From Mycobacterium numidiamassiliense (lineage in GTDB: Bacteria > Actinomycetota > Actinomycetes > Mycobacteriales > Mycobacteriaceae), in the NCBI RefSeq assembly GCF_900157365.1, contig NZ_FUEZ01000003.1, forward strand, positions 1,550,001-1,614,000: DNA of 64,000 nt. Direction: 5' to 3'. Shown one piece after another: positions 1 to 8,594 of the stretch. Both the position numbers and the translations under genes were made by a program. Position 1 is the first letter of the stretch. Every line of letters begins with the position of its first letter. The notes below the pieces were generated by a model, which did not search any database, was not told the origin of the DNA, and worked only from the letters and a program-made list of their open reading frames with translations.

Positions 1-667
1 CGTCGATCATGGCTTCCTGCACGGCCGGGTTGTCGTAGTTCAGGTCCGGCTGGTGCGAGAAGAACCGGTGCCAGTAGAACTGGCGCCGGACCGGGTCGAA
101 CGTCCAGTTCGACTCTTCGGTGTCGACGAAGATGATCCGGGCGTCGGTGTACTTGTCGCTGGTGTCGCTCCACACGTAGTAGTCGCCGTAGGGCCCGTCC
201 GGGTCGTGCCGGGACTCCTGGAACCAGGGGTGCGACTCCGATGTGTGGTTCATCACCAAGTCGGTGATGACGCGGATGCCGCGCTCGTGGGCGGCATCCA
301 GCAGGTCGACGAAATCCTCCACCGTGCCGAACTCGGGCAGCACCTTGTAGAAGTCGCGGATGTCATAGCCGCCGTCCTTCAGCGGCGAGTCGTAGAACGG
401 CGGCAGCCAGATGCAGTCGATGCCCAGCCACTGCAGGTAGTCCAACCGCCCGATGAGTCCGCGCAGGTCACCGGACCCGTCCGCATCGGCGTCGAAGAAC
501 GCCCGGACCAGCACCTCGTAGAACACCGCATGTTTGAACCAGGTCGGGTCGGCGGGCAGCGCCGTGGCGTTCTCGTAATCCTCGGCATTGGGGTGTTCGA
601 CCACACCGTCCTCGACGTGACTCCCCTCCGCGGGATCATGCTCGACAGCGTCTTTTGCGTCGTTCAT
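1..667 (-). CDS. treS: Trehalose synthase TreS, N-terminal part (cut by window edge)
   Basis: Interconverts maltose and trehalose in the cytosol and feeds the GlgE glucan pathway. About 222 N-terminal residues are present; the rest lies beyond base 1. The translation shows the start of a GH13 (alpha-amylase) barrel: [17 protein letters not shown], then [20 protein letters not shown], then the conserved DLVMNHTS and HPWFQESR segments, and [17 protein letters not shown]. It matches the M. tuberculosis TreS (Rv0126) sequence as I remember it almost residue for residue. I chose the ATG at 667 because MNDAK aligns with the known MNEAE start; an in-frame GTG lies 9 bases upstream. The upstream neighbour on the same strand is pepA, as in M. 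tuberculosis. Confidence 0.95.
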   Translation of the reverse strand, partial: MNDAKDAVEHDPAEGSHVEDGVVEHPNAEDYENATALPADPTWFKHAVFYEVLVRAFFDADADGSGDLRGLIGRLDYLQWLGIDCIWLPPFYDSPLKDGGYDIRDFYKVLPEFGTVEDFVDLLDAAHERGIRVITDLVMNHTSESHPWFQESRHDPDGPYGDYYVWSDTSDKYTDARIIFVDTEESNWTFDPVRRQFYWHRFFSHQPDLNYDNPAVQEAMID

Positions 668-776
668 CAATTCCACGATGCCACGGGTACCCGAGGTCCG
701 ACGTTCGGAATCACGGGGGCAATCCTGCCTGCCGACAATCGAATTCGTCGGCTGCCGGACAGAATCCGCGCCCCGA

Positions 777-1805
777 TCAGGCTGGAGGCCCTTCACCCAA
801 CTGCACCGGCGCGCTGCGCTCGCCGTCACCCCCGCGCCAGCGCAACGTGATGGTGTCGCCGGGGTGATGCGGAACCATCACGTCCGTCATCCCGGTCGGC
901 CCGTTGATCGCGACGCCGTCGATGCCGACGACCGTGTCGCCCGGGGCGATCCCGGTGGCGGCGGCCGGCCCGTTGTTGACAATGCGCTGCACACGCGCGC
1001 CTGCGCCGCCGCTCTCCGCCACGCCCAGGCCGAGGAAGGCGGTCGGGCCGATGTGGACGGTGTTGGATCCGGCCCCGGCGCGGATGGCGCCGGCCACCCC
1101 CATCGCGTGACCGATCGGGATGGCGAAGCCCTGCCCGCCCGACATCTTGTAGCTGTCACTGGCCGCGGTGTTCATCCCGACCACCTGGCCGGCGTTGTTG
1201 ACCAGCGGTCCACCCGAGTCGCCCGGCCGGATCGCGGTGTCGGCCTGGATCAGGCCGCCCAGCCGCTCGTCGGCACCGGTCAGGGTGTCGGTTGCCGAGA
1301 CGCTCTGGTTGAGTGCGACGACTCGGCCGCCCACCGCAGTGGGCGCGCCTCCCCCGCCGCCTGCGTTGCCCACCGCGACGACCGGTTCACCGATCGCGAC
1401 CCCGCCGCCGATCGCGGCCGACGGCAGGCCGCCCGCGCCGCGCAGCTGCAGCACCGCGACGTCGGCGTTGCGGTCGTAGCCGATCACGTCGACGGCATAG
1501 GTCTGGCCGTTGCCGACGTCGAACGCGCTGATATCGGTGGCCGCCGAGATGACGTGGTTGTTGGTCAGCACCACGCCGCCCGGATCGATGACGATGCCGG
1601 TGCCGGCCCCGATCGCGGCGTTGTAGCCGAACCTGGTGTTGATGTTGACGATCTGCGGCGTGACCGTCGCCGCGGGGTCGAGCGGCAGCGGCCGGGACGG
1701 TGTAGCGGATGCCGGCGCCGTGACAAGGCCCAGGCACAGTGCGACCACGGCCGCCACGCTGGCTAACCATGACCACCGGACCGGGCGGTGGTGCCGTTCG
1801 CTCAT
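777..1805 (-). CDS. pepA: Secreted serine protease PepA (trypsin-like plus PDZ)
   Basis: A 342-residue exported protease of the Mtb32A/PepA (S1C, HtrA-like) family. Residues 1-35 form a signal peptide with hydrophobic core [16 protein letters not shown] and an APASA cleavage region. The trypsin-like domain shows the full catalytic triad: His in TNNHVI, Asp in NADVAVLQL and Ser in [11 protein letters not shown]-terminal PDZ domain covers roughly the last 90 residues ([21 protein letters not shown]). The ATG at 1805 sits behind a good GGAGG ribosome site (AGGAGGCAGGGG). It lies just upstream of treS, the Rv0125-Rv0126 arrangement. Nothing in the active site looks disturbed. Confidence 0.93.
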   Translation of the reverse strand: MSERHHRPVRWSWLASVAAVVALCLGLVTAPASATPSRPLPLDPAATVTPQIVNINTRFGYNAAIGAGTGIVIDPGGVVLTNNHVISAATDISAFDVGNGQTYAVDVIGYDRNADVAVLQLRGAGGLPSAAIGGGVAIGEPVVAVGNAGGGGGAPTAVGGRVVALNQSVSATDTLTGADERLGGLIQADTAIRPGDSGGPLVNNAGQVVGMNTAASDSYKMSGGQGFAIPIGHAMGVAGAIRAGAGSNTVHIGPTAFLGLGVAESGGAGARVQRIVNNGPAAATGIAPGDTVVGIDGVAINGPTGMTDVMVPHHPGDTITLRWRGGDGERSAPVQLGEGPPA

Positions 1806-1932
1806 CCCCTGCCTCCTGCATTCACCGTGCACATCGAATTCCCAGGCTTTGCTCTGGGCGGTACAGACTGTGTACATCACCGTAGTGCAGGTAGCTACTT
1901 GGGACACCGCCGAAAGTCCATAAGCTGGCAGG

Positions 1933-2349
1933 ATGGGCGGATTCGACCCGAAGGTCAGCTTCACGCAGTCGCCGATAGCGCGGCTGGCCACCAGCGCGGC
2001 CGACGGGAAACCGCACCTGGTGCCGGTGGTGTTCGCCGTCCGCGAAGACGGTCCCGACGTCGTCTACACCGCCGTCGATGCCAAACCCAAGACGACCCAG
2101 CGGCTCCGCCGGCTGGCCAACATCGCGGCCAACCCTGCGGTGAGCCTGCTCGTCGACCACTATGCCGACGACTGGTCGCAGCTGTGGTGGGTGCGGGTCG
2201 ACGGCGTCGCCGCGATTCATTCCGACGGCCAGGCGATGCACACCGGATACGAGCTGCTGCGCGCCAAATACCCTCAGTACCAATCTGTTTCGCTCGACGG
2301 CCCGGTGATCGCGGTGACGGTGCACCGGTGGTCGAGCTGGCACGCCTGA
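1933..2349 (+). CDS. PPOX-class flavin/F420-dependent protein (Rv0121c type)
   Basis: A 138-residue protein with the split beta-barrel fold of pyridoxamine-phosphate-oxidase-like proteins. The N-terminus ([20 protein letters not shown]) is the usual cofactor-binding opening of this group, followed by [23 protein letters not shown]. It fits the mycobacterial F420-binding TIGR03668 group; Rv0121c holds the same place next to fusA2 in M. tuberculosis. These proteins reduce small molecules with F420H2, but the substrate is unknown. The ATG at 1933 is only 127 bases from the divergent pepA start, so the two genes share a promoter region. The flavin versus F420 choice cannot be settled by eye. Confidence 0.85.
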   Translation: MGGFDPKVSFTQSPIARLATSAADGKPHLVPVVFAVREDGPDVVYTAVDAKPKTTQRLRRLANIAANPAVSLLVDHYADDWSQLWWVRVDGVAAIHSDGQAMHTGYELLRAKYPQYQSVSLDGPVIAVTVHRWSSWHA

Positions 2350-2493
2350 CCGCCGATTCGATAGGCCTTGTGCTGGGCCGCGGTTGGGAGAAAAGTTGGC
2401 CTATTACGGCATGTGAGCTGGGCCACACCACGCCCCGACGGACGTGAGTCGCCCGACTCAGACCCGCCGGCGCGGGAGAAGTGGAGGACGGCC

Positions 2494-4653
2494 ATGGCGG
2501 ACAAGGCGAACGCCTCGGCGGGCGGGGCGGCCGCCCCCACCGCGAACGGCCCCGGCGACGTTCGCAACATCGTCCTGGTGGGGCCGTCGGGAGGCGGCAA
2601 AACCACTCTGGTGGAGACGCTGCTGGTGGCGAGCGGGGTGCTGTCCAGGGCGGGTTCGATCGTGGATGGCAGCACCATCTGCGACTACGACGATGCCGAG
2701 ATCCGCCAACAGCGGTCGGTCGGTGTGGCGGTGGCTTCCCTGTTGCACGACGGCATCAAGGTCAACCTGGTCGACACACCCGGATACGCCGACTTCGTCG
2801 GCGAGCTGCGGGCCGGGCTGCGGGCCGCGGATTGCGCGCTGTTCGTGATCGCGGCCAACGAGGGCGTCGACGAGCCGACCAAGTCCCTGTGGCAGGAGTG
2901 CAGCCAGGTCGGCATGCCGCGCGCCGTGGCGATCACCAAGCTCGACCACGCCCGGGCCAACTACGCCGACGCGCTGGCCGCCGCGCAGGACGCCTTCGGC
3001 GACAAGGTGTTGCCGCTGTATCTACCCACCGCCCTGCCCGCCTGCGAAGGGCTGATCGGCTTGCTGTCGCAGACCCGCTACCTCTACGCCGGCGGGAAAC
3101 GGACCACGCAGTCGCCGGATCCAGCGGATGCCGAGCGGATCGAGGAGGCGCGCGGCACCCTGATCGAAGGCATCATCGAGGAGTCCGAGGACGAGTCGCT
3201 GATGGAGCGTTATCTCGGCGGCGAGTCGATCGACGAGTCCGTGCTCATCGAGGACCTGGAAAGAGCCATCGCCCGGGGCTCGTTCTTCCCGGTGATCCCG
3301 GTCTGCAGCGGCACCGGGGTGGGCACGCTGGAATTGTTAGAGGTCGCCACGCGCGGTTTCCCGTCGCCGATGGAACACCCACTGCCAGAGGTCTTTACGC
3401 CGCTGGGCGCCCCACACGCCGAGCTGGCCTGCGACGTCGGGGCCCCGCTGCTGGCCGAGGTGGTGAAGACGACGTCGGACCCCTACGTCGGCAGGGTCAG
3501 CCTGGTCCGGGTGTTCTCCGGGACCATCAGGCCCGACACGACGGTTCATGTGTCGGGCCATTTTGCGTCCTTCTTCGGCGAGTCCAATCCGAACGGCAGC
3601 ACCCACCCCGACCACGACGAAGACGAACGCATCGGTGTGCTCTCCTTCCCGCTCGGCAAGCAGCAGCGCCCGGCGCCGGCGGTGGTGGCGGGCGATATCT
3701 GCGCGATCGGCAAGCTGAGCCGCGCCGAAACCGGCGACACCCTTTCGGACAAGGCGGAGCCCCTGGTCTTGAAGCCCTGGACGATGCCGGAACCGCTGCT
3801 GCCGGTTGCCATTGCGGCACATGCCAAGACGGACGAGGACAAGCTGTCGGTCGGGCTGGGGCGGCTGGCCGCCGAGGACCCGACGCTGCGCATCGAGCAG
3901 AATTCCGAAACCCACCAGATCGTGCTCTGGTGCATGGGCGAGGCCCACGCCGGTGTTGTCCTCGACGCGCTGGCCAACCGGTACGGCGTCACCGTCGACA
4001 CCGTCGAGCTTCGCGTTCCGCTGCGAGAAACGTTCGGCGGCAAGGCAAAAGGCCACGGGCGCCACGTCAAGCAGTCCGGCGGGCATGGCCAGTACGCGGT
4101 GTGCGACATCGAGGTGGAGCCGTTGCCCGAAGGCGCCGGATTCGAGTTCGTCGACAAAGTGGTCGGCGGAGCGGTGCCACGCCAATTCATCCCGAGCGTG
4201 GAGAAAGGTGTGCGCGCGCAGATGGAAAAGGGTGTGCACACCGGCTACCCGGTGGTCGACATCCGGGTCACCCTGCTCGACGGCAAGTCACACAGCGTGG
4301 ACTCGTCGGACTTCGCGTTCCAGATGGCGGGCTCGCTGGCGCTACGCGATGCCGCGGCCGCCACCAAGGTGAGTTTGCTCGAGCCGATCGACGAGATCGC
4401 CGTGCTGATCCCGGACGACTTCGTCGGCGCGGTGCTGGGCGACCTGTCCGGGCGTCGCGGCCGCGTGCTCGGCACCGACACCGCGGGCCAGGAACGCACG
4501 GTGGTGCGAGCCGAGGTGCCGCAGGTCGAGCTGACCCGATACGCGATCGACTTGCGTTCACTGGCGCACGGCGCCGCTTGCTTCACCCGTTCGTTTGCCC
4601 GCTACGAACCCATGCCAGAATCGGCCGCCGCGCGGCTGCGGGCTACTGTGTGA
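2494..4653 (+). CDS. fusA2: Elongation factor G-like protein EF-G2 (FusA2)
   Basis: A 719-residue translation-factor GTPase related to EF-G. It has a P-loop (GPSGGGKTTLVE), a G3 DTPGYADF box and a G4-like TKLD box in place of the canonical NKxD, followed by the EF-G domains II-V (for example ETFGGKAKGHGRHVKQSGGH). The homologue is Rv0120c. In mycobacteria this second EF-G is a paralogue of FusA1 whose role is unclear, and the family is reported to lack normal translocation activity. The ATG at 2494 follows GTGGAGGACGGCC, a good ribosome site; the long upstream open frame is not needed. The 144 bases between this gene and the preceding one hold no other gene. Confidence 0.93.
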   Translation: MADKANASAGGAAAPTANGPGDVRNIVLVGPSGGGKTTLVETLLVASGVLSRAGSIVDGSTICDYDDAEIRQQRSVGVAVASLLHDGIKVNLVDTPGYADFVGELRAGLRAADCALFVIAANEGVDEPTKSLWQECSQVGMPRAVAITKLDHARANYADALAAAQDAFGDKVLPLYLPTALPACEGLIGLLSQTRYLYAGGKRTTQSPDPADAERIEEARGTLIEGIIEESEDESLMERYLGGESIDESVLIEDLERAIARGSFFPVIPVCSGTGVGTLELLEVATRGFPSPMEHPLPEVFTPLGAPHAELACDVGAPLLAEVVKTTSDPYVGRVSLVRVFSGTIRPDTTVHVSGHFASFFGESNPNGSTHPDHDEDERIGVLSFPLGKQQRPAPAVVAGDICAIGKLSRAETGDTLSDKAEPLVLKPWTMPEPLLPVAIAAHAKTDEDKLSVGLGRLAAEDPTLRIEQNSETHQIVLWCMGEAHAGVVLDALANRYGVTVDTVELRVPLRETFGGKAKGHGRHVKQSGGHGQYAVCDIEVEPLPEGAGFEFVDKVVGGAVPRQFIPSVEKGVRAQMEKGVHTGYPVVDIRVTLLDGKSHSVDSSDFAFQMAGSLALRDAAAATKVSLLEPIDEIAVLIPDDFVGAVLGDLSGRRGRVLGTDTAGQERTVVRAEVPQVELTRYAIDLRSLAHGAACFTRSFARYEPMPESAAARLRATV

Positions 4654-4696
4654 AAGCACCTGTGAAACAGCCAGATTGGGAGCCCCGGATTCCAGT

Positions 4697-5170
4697 ATGT
4701 CGACATTCAACGGACTGCCCGCTCATATCCTGCTCAACCATTTCATCGTCGTCCTGGGTCCGCTGACGGCGATCCTGGCGATCCTGTGTGTGGCGTGGCC
4801 CGTGGCGCGACGCCGGCTGATCTGGCTGGTTCTGCTGCTGTCCGTGGGCACGCTGGTGCTGACGCCGTTGACGACCACCGCGGGCGTCTGGCTGTCGGCT
4901 CGGGTCGGTCCCCCGACGCCGGTGCTGACCAACCACGAGGAACTCGGGTCGACCCTGATTTGGGTGATCGCCGCTCTGGTGGGCGCCGTGGCGTTGTTGG
5001 CCGTCGTCCACGTTCGTCAAGACCGCGGCCACGCAGTGAAATTCTCGTTGCACGCGGTGGTCGGGGTGCTGGTGATCGCCGCGGCAGTCGCCACGCTGGT
5101 ACAGACCTACCGGGTCGGCGACTCGGGTGCGCGGGCCGCGTGGGGGAACATCACGTCGTCCGCCCCATAG
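4697..5170 (+). CDS. Small four-helix membrane protein, DUF2231-like
   Basis: A 157-residue integral membrane protein. It opens with MSTFNGLPAHILLNHFIVVL, which resembles the HPxxVHFPIxL opening of DUF2231 proteins. Four hydrophobic helices can be seen: about 12-32 (VVLGPLTAILAILCVAW), 40-60, 90-108 (LIWVIAALVGAVALLAVV) and 118-136. The short conserved His/Asn residues in helix 1 suggest haem or metal binding in this family, but no function is assigned. It lies 43 bases after fusA2 on the same strand and could be cotranscribed. The ATG at 4697 was preferred to upstream in-frame starts because it begins just before the conserved helix. Confidence 0.7.
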   Translation: MSTFNGLPAHILLNHFIVVLGPLTAILAILCVAWPVARRRLIWLVLLLSVGTLVLTPLTTTAGVWLSARVGPPTPVLTNHEELGSTLIWVIAALVGAVALLAVVHVRQDRGHAVKFSLHAVVGVLVIAAAVATLVQTYRVGDSGARAAWGNITSSAP

Positions 5171-5186
5171 CGCCGGGCCGTCCCCG

Positions 5187-6770
5187 TCAGGCCGGGCGGC
5201 CGAACTTGTCGGCCACCGCGCGGCGATCCAGTGAGCCCTTTGCGGTATGCGGCAACTCGCCGGCCTCGAGCAGCGTGGTCGGAAATTCGTAGGGCGCGAG
5301 CCGGTCGCGGCAGAACTCGGCAAGCTCGTCGGGTGTCGGCACGCCGGATTCCCGCGGGACGATCACCGCGGCCACCGTCTCGCCGTACATCGCGTCGGGC
5401 AGCGGAAACACCGCCACCTCCACAATGCCGGGGTGGCTGGCCAGTACGCCCTCGACGCGCTCCGGGGAAATCTTCTCCCCGCCCCGGTTGATCAGTTCCT
5501 TGATCCGGCCACGGATCCTCAGGTCACCCGCCGGCGACAGGGTCCCCAGGTCGCCGGTGCGCAGCCAGCCGTCGGTGAAGTTGGCCGCGGTGATCGCCGG
5601 ATCGCCAAGGTAGCCGCGCACCACGGTGGGGCCGTGCAGCCAGACTTCCCCGACGGTTTCGGCGGGGAGCGGCTGTCCGTCGGAGCCGACGATCCTGATC
5701 TCCGGGCTGGTCGATGCGCCGACGAGACCCGTTGTCTCGGCGGGGGTTTCGCCTGCATCGATCCCCGTGGTGGCGACCTGGTGGGTGGCTTCGGTCATGC
5801 CGAAGGCACACACCACCGGGGCCGAGAAGGTGTCTTGCAGCGCGGCCGCGGTCTCCGTGGTGAGCGGAGCGCTGCAGCTGCGGATGAAGCGCAGCGCGGC
5901 CGGCCCGCTTGCGGTGTGCTCAGTCTTGGCTCGCTCCAACAGGATTTGATGAATGGTCGGGACCGCCGTGTACCAGGTGGCCGTCACCGCGTGGATGTCG
6001 TCCCAGAATGTGTGCGCCGAGAACTTCCCGCGTGCGGGCAACAGCACAGTCCCGCCGGATACCAGCGTCGACAACAGCGCGGCGACCAGTCCGTGACCGT
6101 GGTAGAGCGGCATCACCGCAACGGTCGCATCCTGTGGGCCGAGCCGGTATCCGGCGATGATGGCCCGCACCGAACCCGCGAGGTTGCCGCGAGTCCACGG
6201 CACCATCTTCGGGGTGCCCGTGGTCCCGCCGGTGAACATGATCATCGCGTCGTCGGGGCGCAGCCCTTGCGGCGTTGCGACGTCGTCCTTGGCACCCGCG
6301 GCGGTGTCCACGGTCACCCGCGGCGTGCCGCCGTCGACCGTCACCGCGATCGGCCACCACCGTGACGCGTCGGTCCCCTCCGGCGCGGCGCCGTCGATCA
6401 GCACCACCCGCGCGCCCGCCGCGTCGCTGCGCACACCCTGCTCGCGCAGGGGCAACGCCGGGTCCAGCGGAACGGCGATCAGCTCCGCACGCGACGCCGC
6501 CAACAAACCGACGACGAATTCGGCATTGCTGCCCGTGCGCAACCCGACCCGGTCGCCGGGCCGCAGACCGCCCCGCTTCAGCTGGCCGGCCAGGTCATCG
6601 ACCAGCCCGACCAAGTCGCGGTAGCTGAGCGGCAGCCGATCGGCGGTGACGACAAGCGCCGGTGCCCCCGGTGCTTGGCTGGCCGTCTGCGCGACCAGAG
6701 CGGCGATGCTCGGGGATTCGCCGGCCGACTCCGTCGACGGCACTTCCTGCTGGGTGATCGAGTCAGACAT
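5187..6770 (-). CDS. fadD7: Acyl-CoA ligase FadD7, possible oxalyl-CoA synthetase
   Basis: A 527-residue member of the ANL adenylating superfamily. The phosphate-binding motif MFTGGTTGTPKMVPW, the FGMTEATHQ motif, the hinge GWLRTGDLG and the C-terminal lysine region (LPHTAKGSLDRRAV) are all present. It is the FadD7 (Rv0119) homologue. Its closest plant and yeast relatives (AAE3, Pcs60) activate oxalate to oxalyl-CoA. The nearby oxalyl-CoA decarboxylase gene supports that role, an inference from context. The start at 6770 gives MSDSITQQ with an AAGGGA element upstream. It is convergent with the DUF2231-like gene, 16 bases apart. Confidence 0.88.
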   Translation of the reverse strand: MSDSITQQEVPSTESAGESPSIAALVAQTASQAPGAPALVVTADRLPLSYRDLVGLVDDLAGQLKRGGLRPGDRVGLRTGSNAEFVVGLLAASRAELIAVPLDPALPLREQGVRSDAAGARVVLIDGAAPEGTDASRWWPIAVTVDGGTPRVTVDTAAGAKDDVATPQGLRPDDAMIMFTGGTTGTPKMVPWTRGNLAGSVRAIIAGYRLGPQDATVAVMPLYHGHGLVAALLSTLVSGGTVLLPARGKFSAHTFWDDIHAVTATWYTAVPTIHQILLERAKTEHTASGPAALRFIRSCSAPLTTETAAALQDTFSAPVVCAFGMTEATHQVATTGIDAGETPAETTGLVGASTSPEIRIVGSDGQPLPAETVGEVWLHGPTVVRGYLGDPAITAANFTDGWLRTGDLGTLSPAGDLRIRGRIKELINRGGEKISPERVEGVLASHPGIVEVAVFPLPDAMYGETVAAVIVPRESGVPTPDELAEFCRDRLAPYEFPTTLLEAGELPHTAKGSLDRRAVADKFGRPA

Positions 6771-6827
6771 CGTCGTCACGTCCCTTCGGCTCAATCGTGA
6801 AACGATCTGGATGAAATCTATCCCGCG

Positions 6828-8330
6828 CTATTTAGCGTCGAGTGATGCGTAAGCGGCTGGCTTTTTAACTCCTTCCTTGTCGGATGGCGCCTTGACCCGG
6901 CGACCGATTATTCCCTCGGTCCAGGCGCGGCGCTCGGTGTAGAGCGCCTCGTCGTCGCCGCCCTGCACACGCTTGCCTTTGCTGCCTTCGCCCTTGCCCT
7001 GGCCGCCGCCCATCGGCATGCCGCCGCCCGCGCCGCCGGCGCCGTTGCCCCCGGCGCCCAGCGCGGCGTACGCGGCGGGAACCGCGCGACCGGGGCCGGC
7101 GGCCGCGGCGGACGTCTGAGCCGGTGCGGACGACCAGTCGGCAAGGCCGGCTTTCGCCGGCATCGCCGGCACGCCACCGCCGATTCCGCCGCCGAGGGAC
7201 ATCGGCTTCATCCCCGGCCCCTTCGGCCGACCCGCACCGGCCGCGGCGGCTTGAGCGGCTGCCGCGGAATCGGTCGACGGCGTAGGCATGTTGGGCATGG
7301 TCGGCATGGTCGGCATCGACGGCATCCCGGTGCCCGCGGACATGTCGGTGCCACCGTCCAAGGGCGGCACGTCAGGCAGATTCCTGGAATTGCCGCCATC
7401 GACAACGGCTCCAACTCCGGATGCGGTGGGGAACATACTCGGATTCAGCGGCCGAAACGACGTGTTCGTCGCGAAGATTTTCAGCGACGTCTCCGACTGC
7501 ACCTGCATTTTTGCGTACCAATCGGTGGCCTCCCACACCAAGCTCCCGGAATTCAGTTGCACGCCATCCGCGTACCACCTATCGCACGTCTGAAGATCCT
7601 CGGGACCGGGGTGCTCTGCAGGGTTGACATAGATTTTGTCGACCATCTCCGCCAACCCGCTGGGGGCCCGAAGCTTTTTGTGGGCTTCGGCGAGTTGCCA
7701 CGCCTGGTCGCGAAGCTCGCCGCACATCTGCACCATCGAAAAGATCCATTGCCGTTGCTGCTCGAAATTCTGCTCGACGACCGTCCTTGCCTCACCCTCC
7801 CATGCGGTGAACGCGCGGAACCGGTAGGTCGCTCCCTGCAGCGCTCGCTGGACGTCGTCCCATTCGTCCCCGAATGCCCGGCACGCCGCGCCGTGGTCGC
7901 CGGCTTCGATATCCCTTGCCGCCACCCGGACCTCGTAGTAGGCGTCTTGGACGAGCGGCGGCAGGGTCAGTGGCGACGGCGGGGTGAAAGGCATGTCCGA
8001 GTCGCCAAGGGCCGAAGGAGCCGTCGCGCCCGCCGTCGCATCCCCCTCGTTGGCGATGGCGTCCGCCGCCCCCTCGTCGACCTCTTCGTAGGCCTTGGCC
8101 GCAGTCCTCAGGGCAGTCGCGAGGGATTTCCATTCCCGCCCGCAGCCATTCAGGTACAACCGAATCATGTCGGCGTTGAGTGCGAGTTGTTTCGCAGCGT
8201 CCCTGGCATAGGAAAGCTCGCTCGGCGCTTGCGGATTCGTCAACGGCATTGCGGGAAGCGATTGTTCGAGTTCATCGGCCCGGGCCATCAGTTCGCTGTA
8301 TTCCACATTCAGCGTCTGGGGTTGTGTCAT
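6828..8330 (-). CDS. Orphan EspB-like ESX-1 secretion-associated protein
   Basis: A 500-residue EspB paralogue. Its N-terminus (MTQPQTLNVE) and the YEEVD secretion motif at residues 81-85 (the same numbering as YGEVD in EspB as I recall it), the WEG turn at 177-179 and the following QQRQWI helix all match the PE/PPE-like helical fold of EspB. A low-complexity Gly/Pro/Ala linker (about 320-465) leads to the terminal EALYTERRAWTEGIIGRR, nearly the EspB ending (EALYTEDRAWTEAVIGNRR). EspB is secreted by the type VII system ESX-1, binds phospholipid and forms heptamers. No other esx, ecc or esp gene lies in this window, so it sits far from its machinery, wedged between fadD7 and oxcA. The substrate role is inferred from these motifs. 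Confidence 0.88.
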   Translation of the reverse strand: MTQPQTLNVEYSELMARADELEQSLPAMPLTNPQAPSELSYARDAAKQLALNADMIRLYLNGCGREWKSLATALRTAAKAYEEVDEGAADAIANEGDATAGATAPSALGDSDMPFTPPSPLTLPPLVQDAYYEVRVAARDIEAGDHGAACRAFGDEWDDVQRALQGATYRFRAFTAWEGEARTVVEQNFEQQRQWIFSMVQMCGELRDQAWQLAEAHKKLRAPSGLAEMVDKIYVNPAEHPGPEDLQTCDRWYADGVQLNSGSLVWEATDWYAKMQVQSETSLKIFATNTSFRPLNPSMFPTASGVGAVVDGGNSRNLPDVPPLDGGTDMSAGTGMPSMPTMPTMPNMPTPSTDSAAAAQAAAAGAGRPKGPGMKPMSLGGGIGGGVPAMPAKAGLADWSSAPAQTSAAAAGPGRAVPAAYAALGAGGNGAGGAGGGMPMGGGQGKGEGSKGKRVQGGDDEALYTERRAWTEGIIGRRVKAPSDKEGVKKPAAYASLDAK

Positions 8331-8449
8331 TTTGGAAATCTCCTTGAGGAGCAGTTTTGGATCTTTGTTTTGCCTCGTCGCCGCTCACGAATGACTATCC
8401 GGGCGCAGCGCACGGCCCGTCCAATACTGTTCAGCTCACGATCGATAAC

Positions 8450-8461
8450 CGATAGCTATCG
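8450..8461. promoter_or_regulatory. Perfect palindrome upstream of oxcA
   Basis: CGATAGCTATCG is a perfect 12-base dyad in the 264-base gap between the divergent EspB-like gene and oxcA. LysR-type regulators bind short AT-centred dyads like this, and oxyS encodes one just downstream of oxcA. Assigning it as an OxyS site is inference. Confidence 0.4.
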
Positions 8462-8487
8462 ACTGGGCAGCACGCTGCTGAGCAGTG

Positions 8488-8500
8488 GTTGATAATCAAC
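8488..8500. promoter_or_regulatory. Second palindrome upstream of oxcA
   Basis: GTTGATAATCAAC is a perfect dyad with 6-base arms around one base. It starts 38 bases after the start of the first palindrome and 107 bases before the oxcA start codon. Two dyads at this spacing suit the recognition and activation sites of a LysR-type regulator, possibly OxyS. Confidence 0.4.
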
Positions 8501-8594
8501 GTGGATCGCTGCATAGCGGCCGGGTCTTGGACATCGGCGGGGCACCCGGACGACAGTGTTAGGCAACAGGCACAGACACGCGAGGAGTCGGGAC

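Noticed and set aside
2481..4766. 761-codon frame shifted relative to fusA2
   Set aside because: The other frame has all EF-G motifs; this one is Arg- and Gly-rich and ends past the gene, typical of GC-rich shadow frames.
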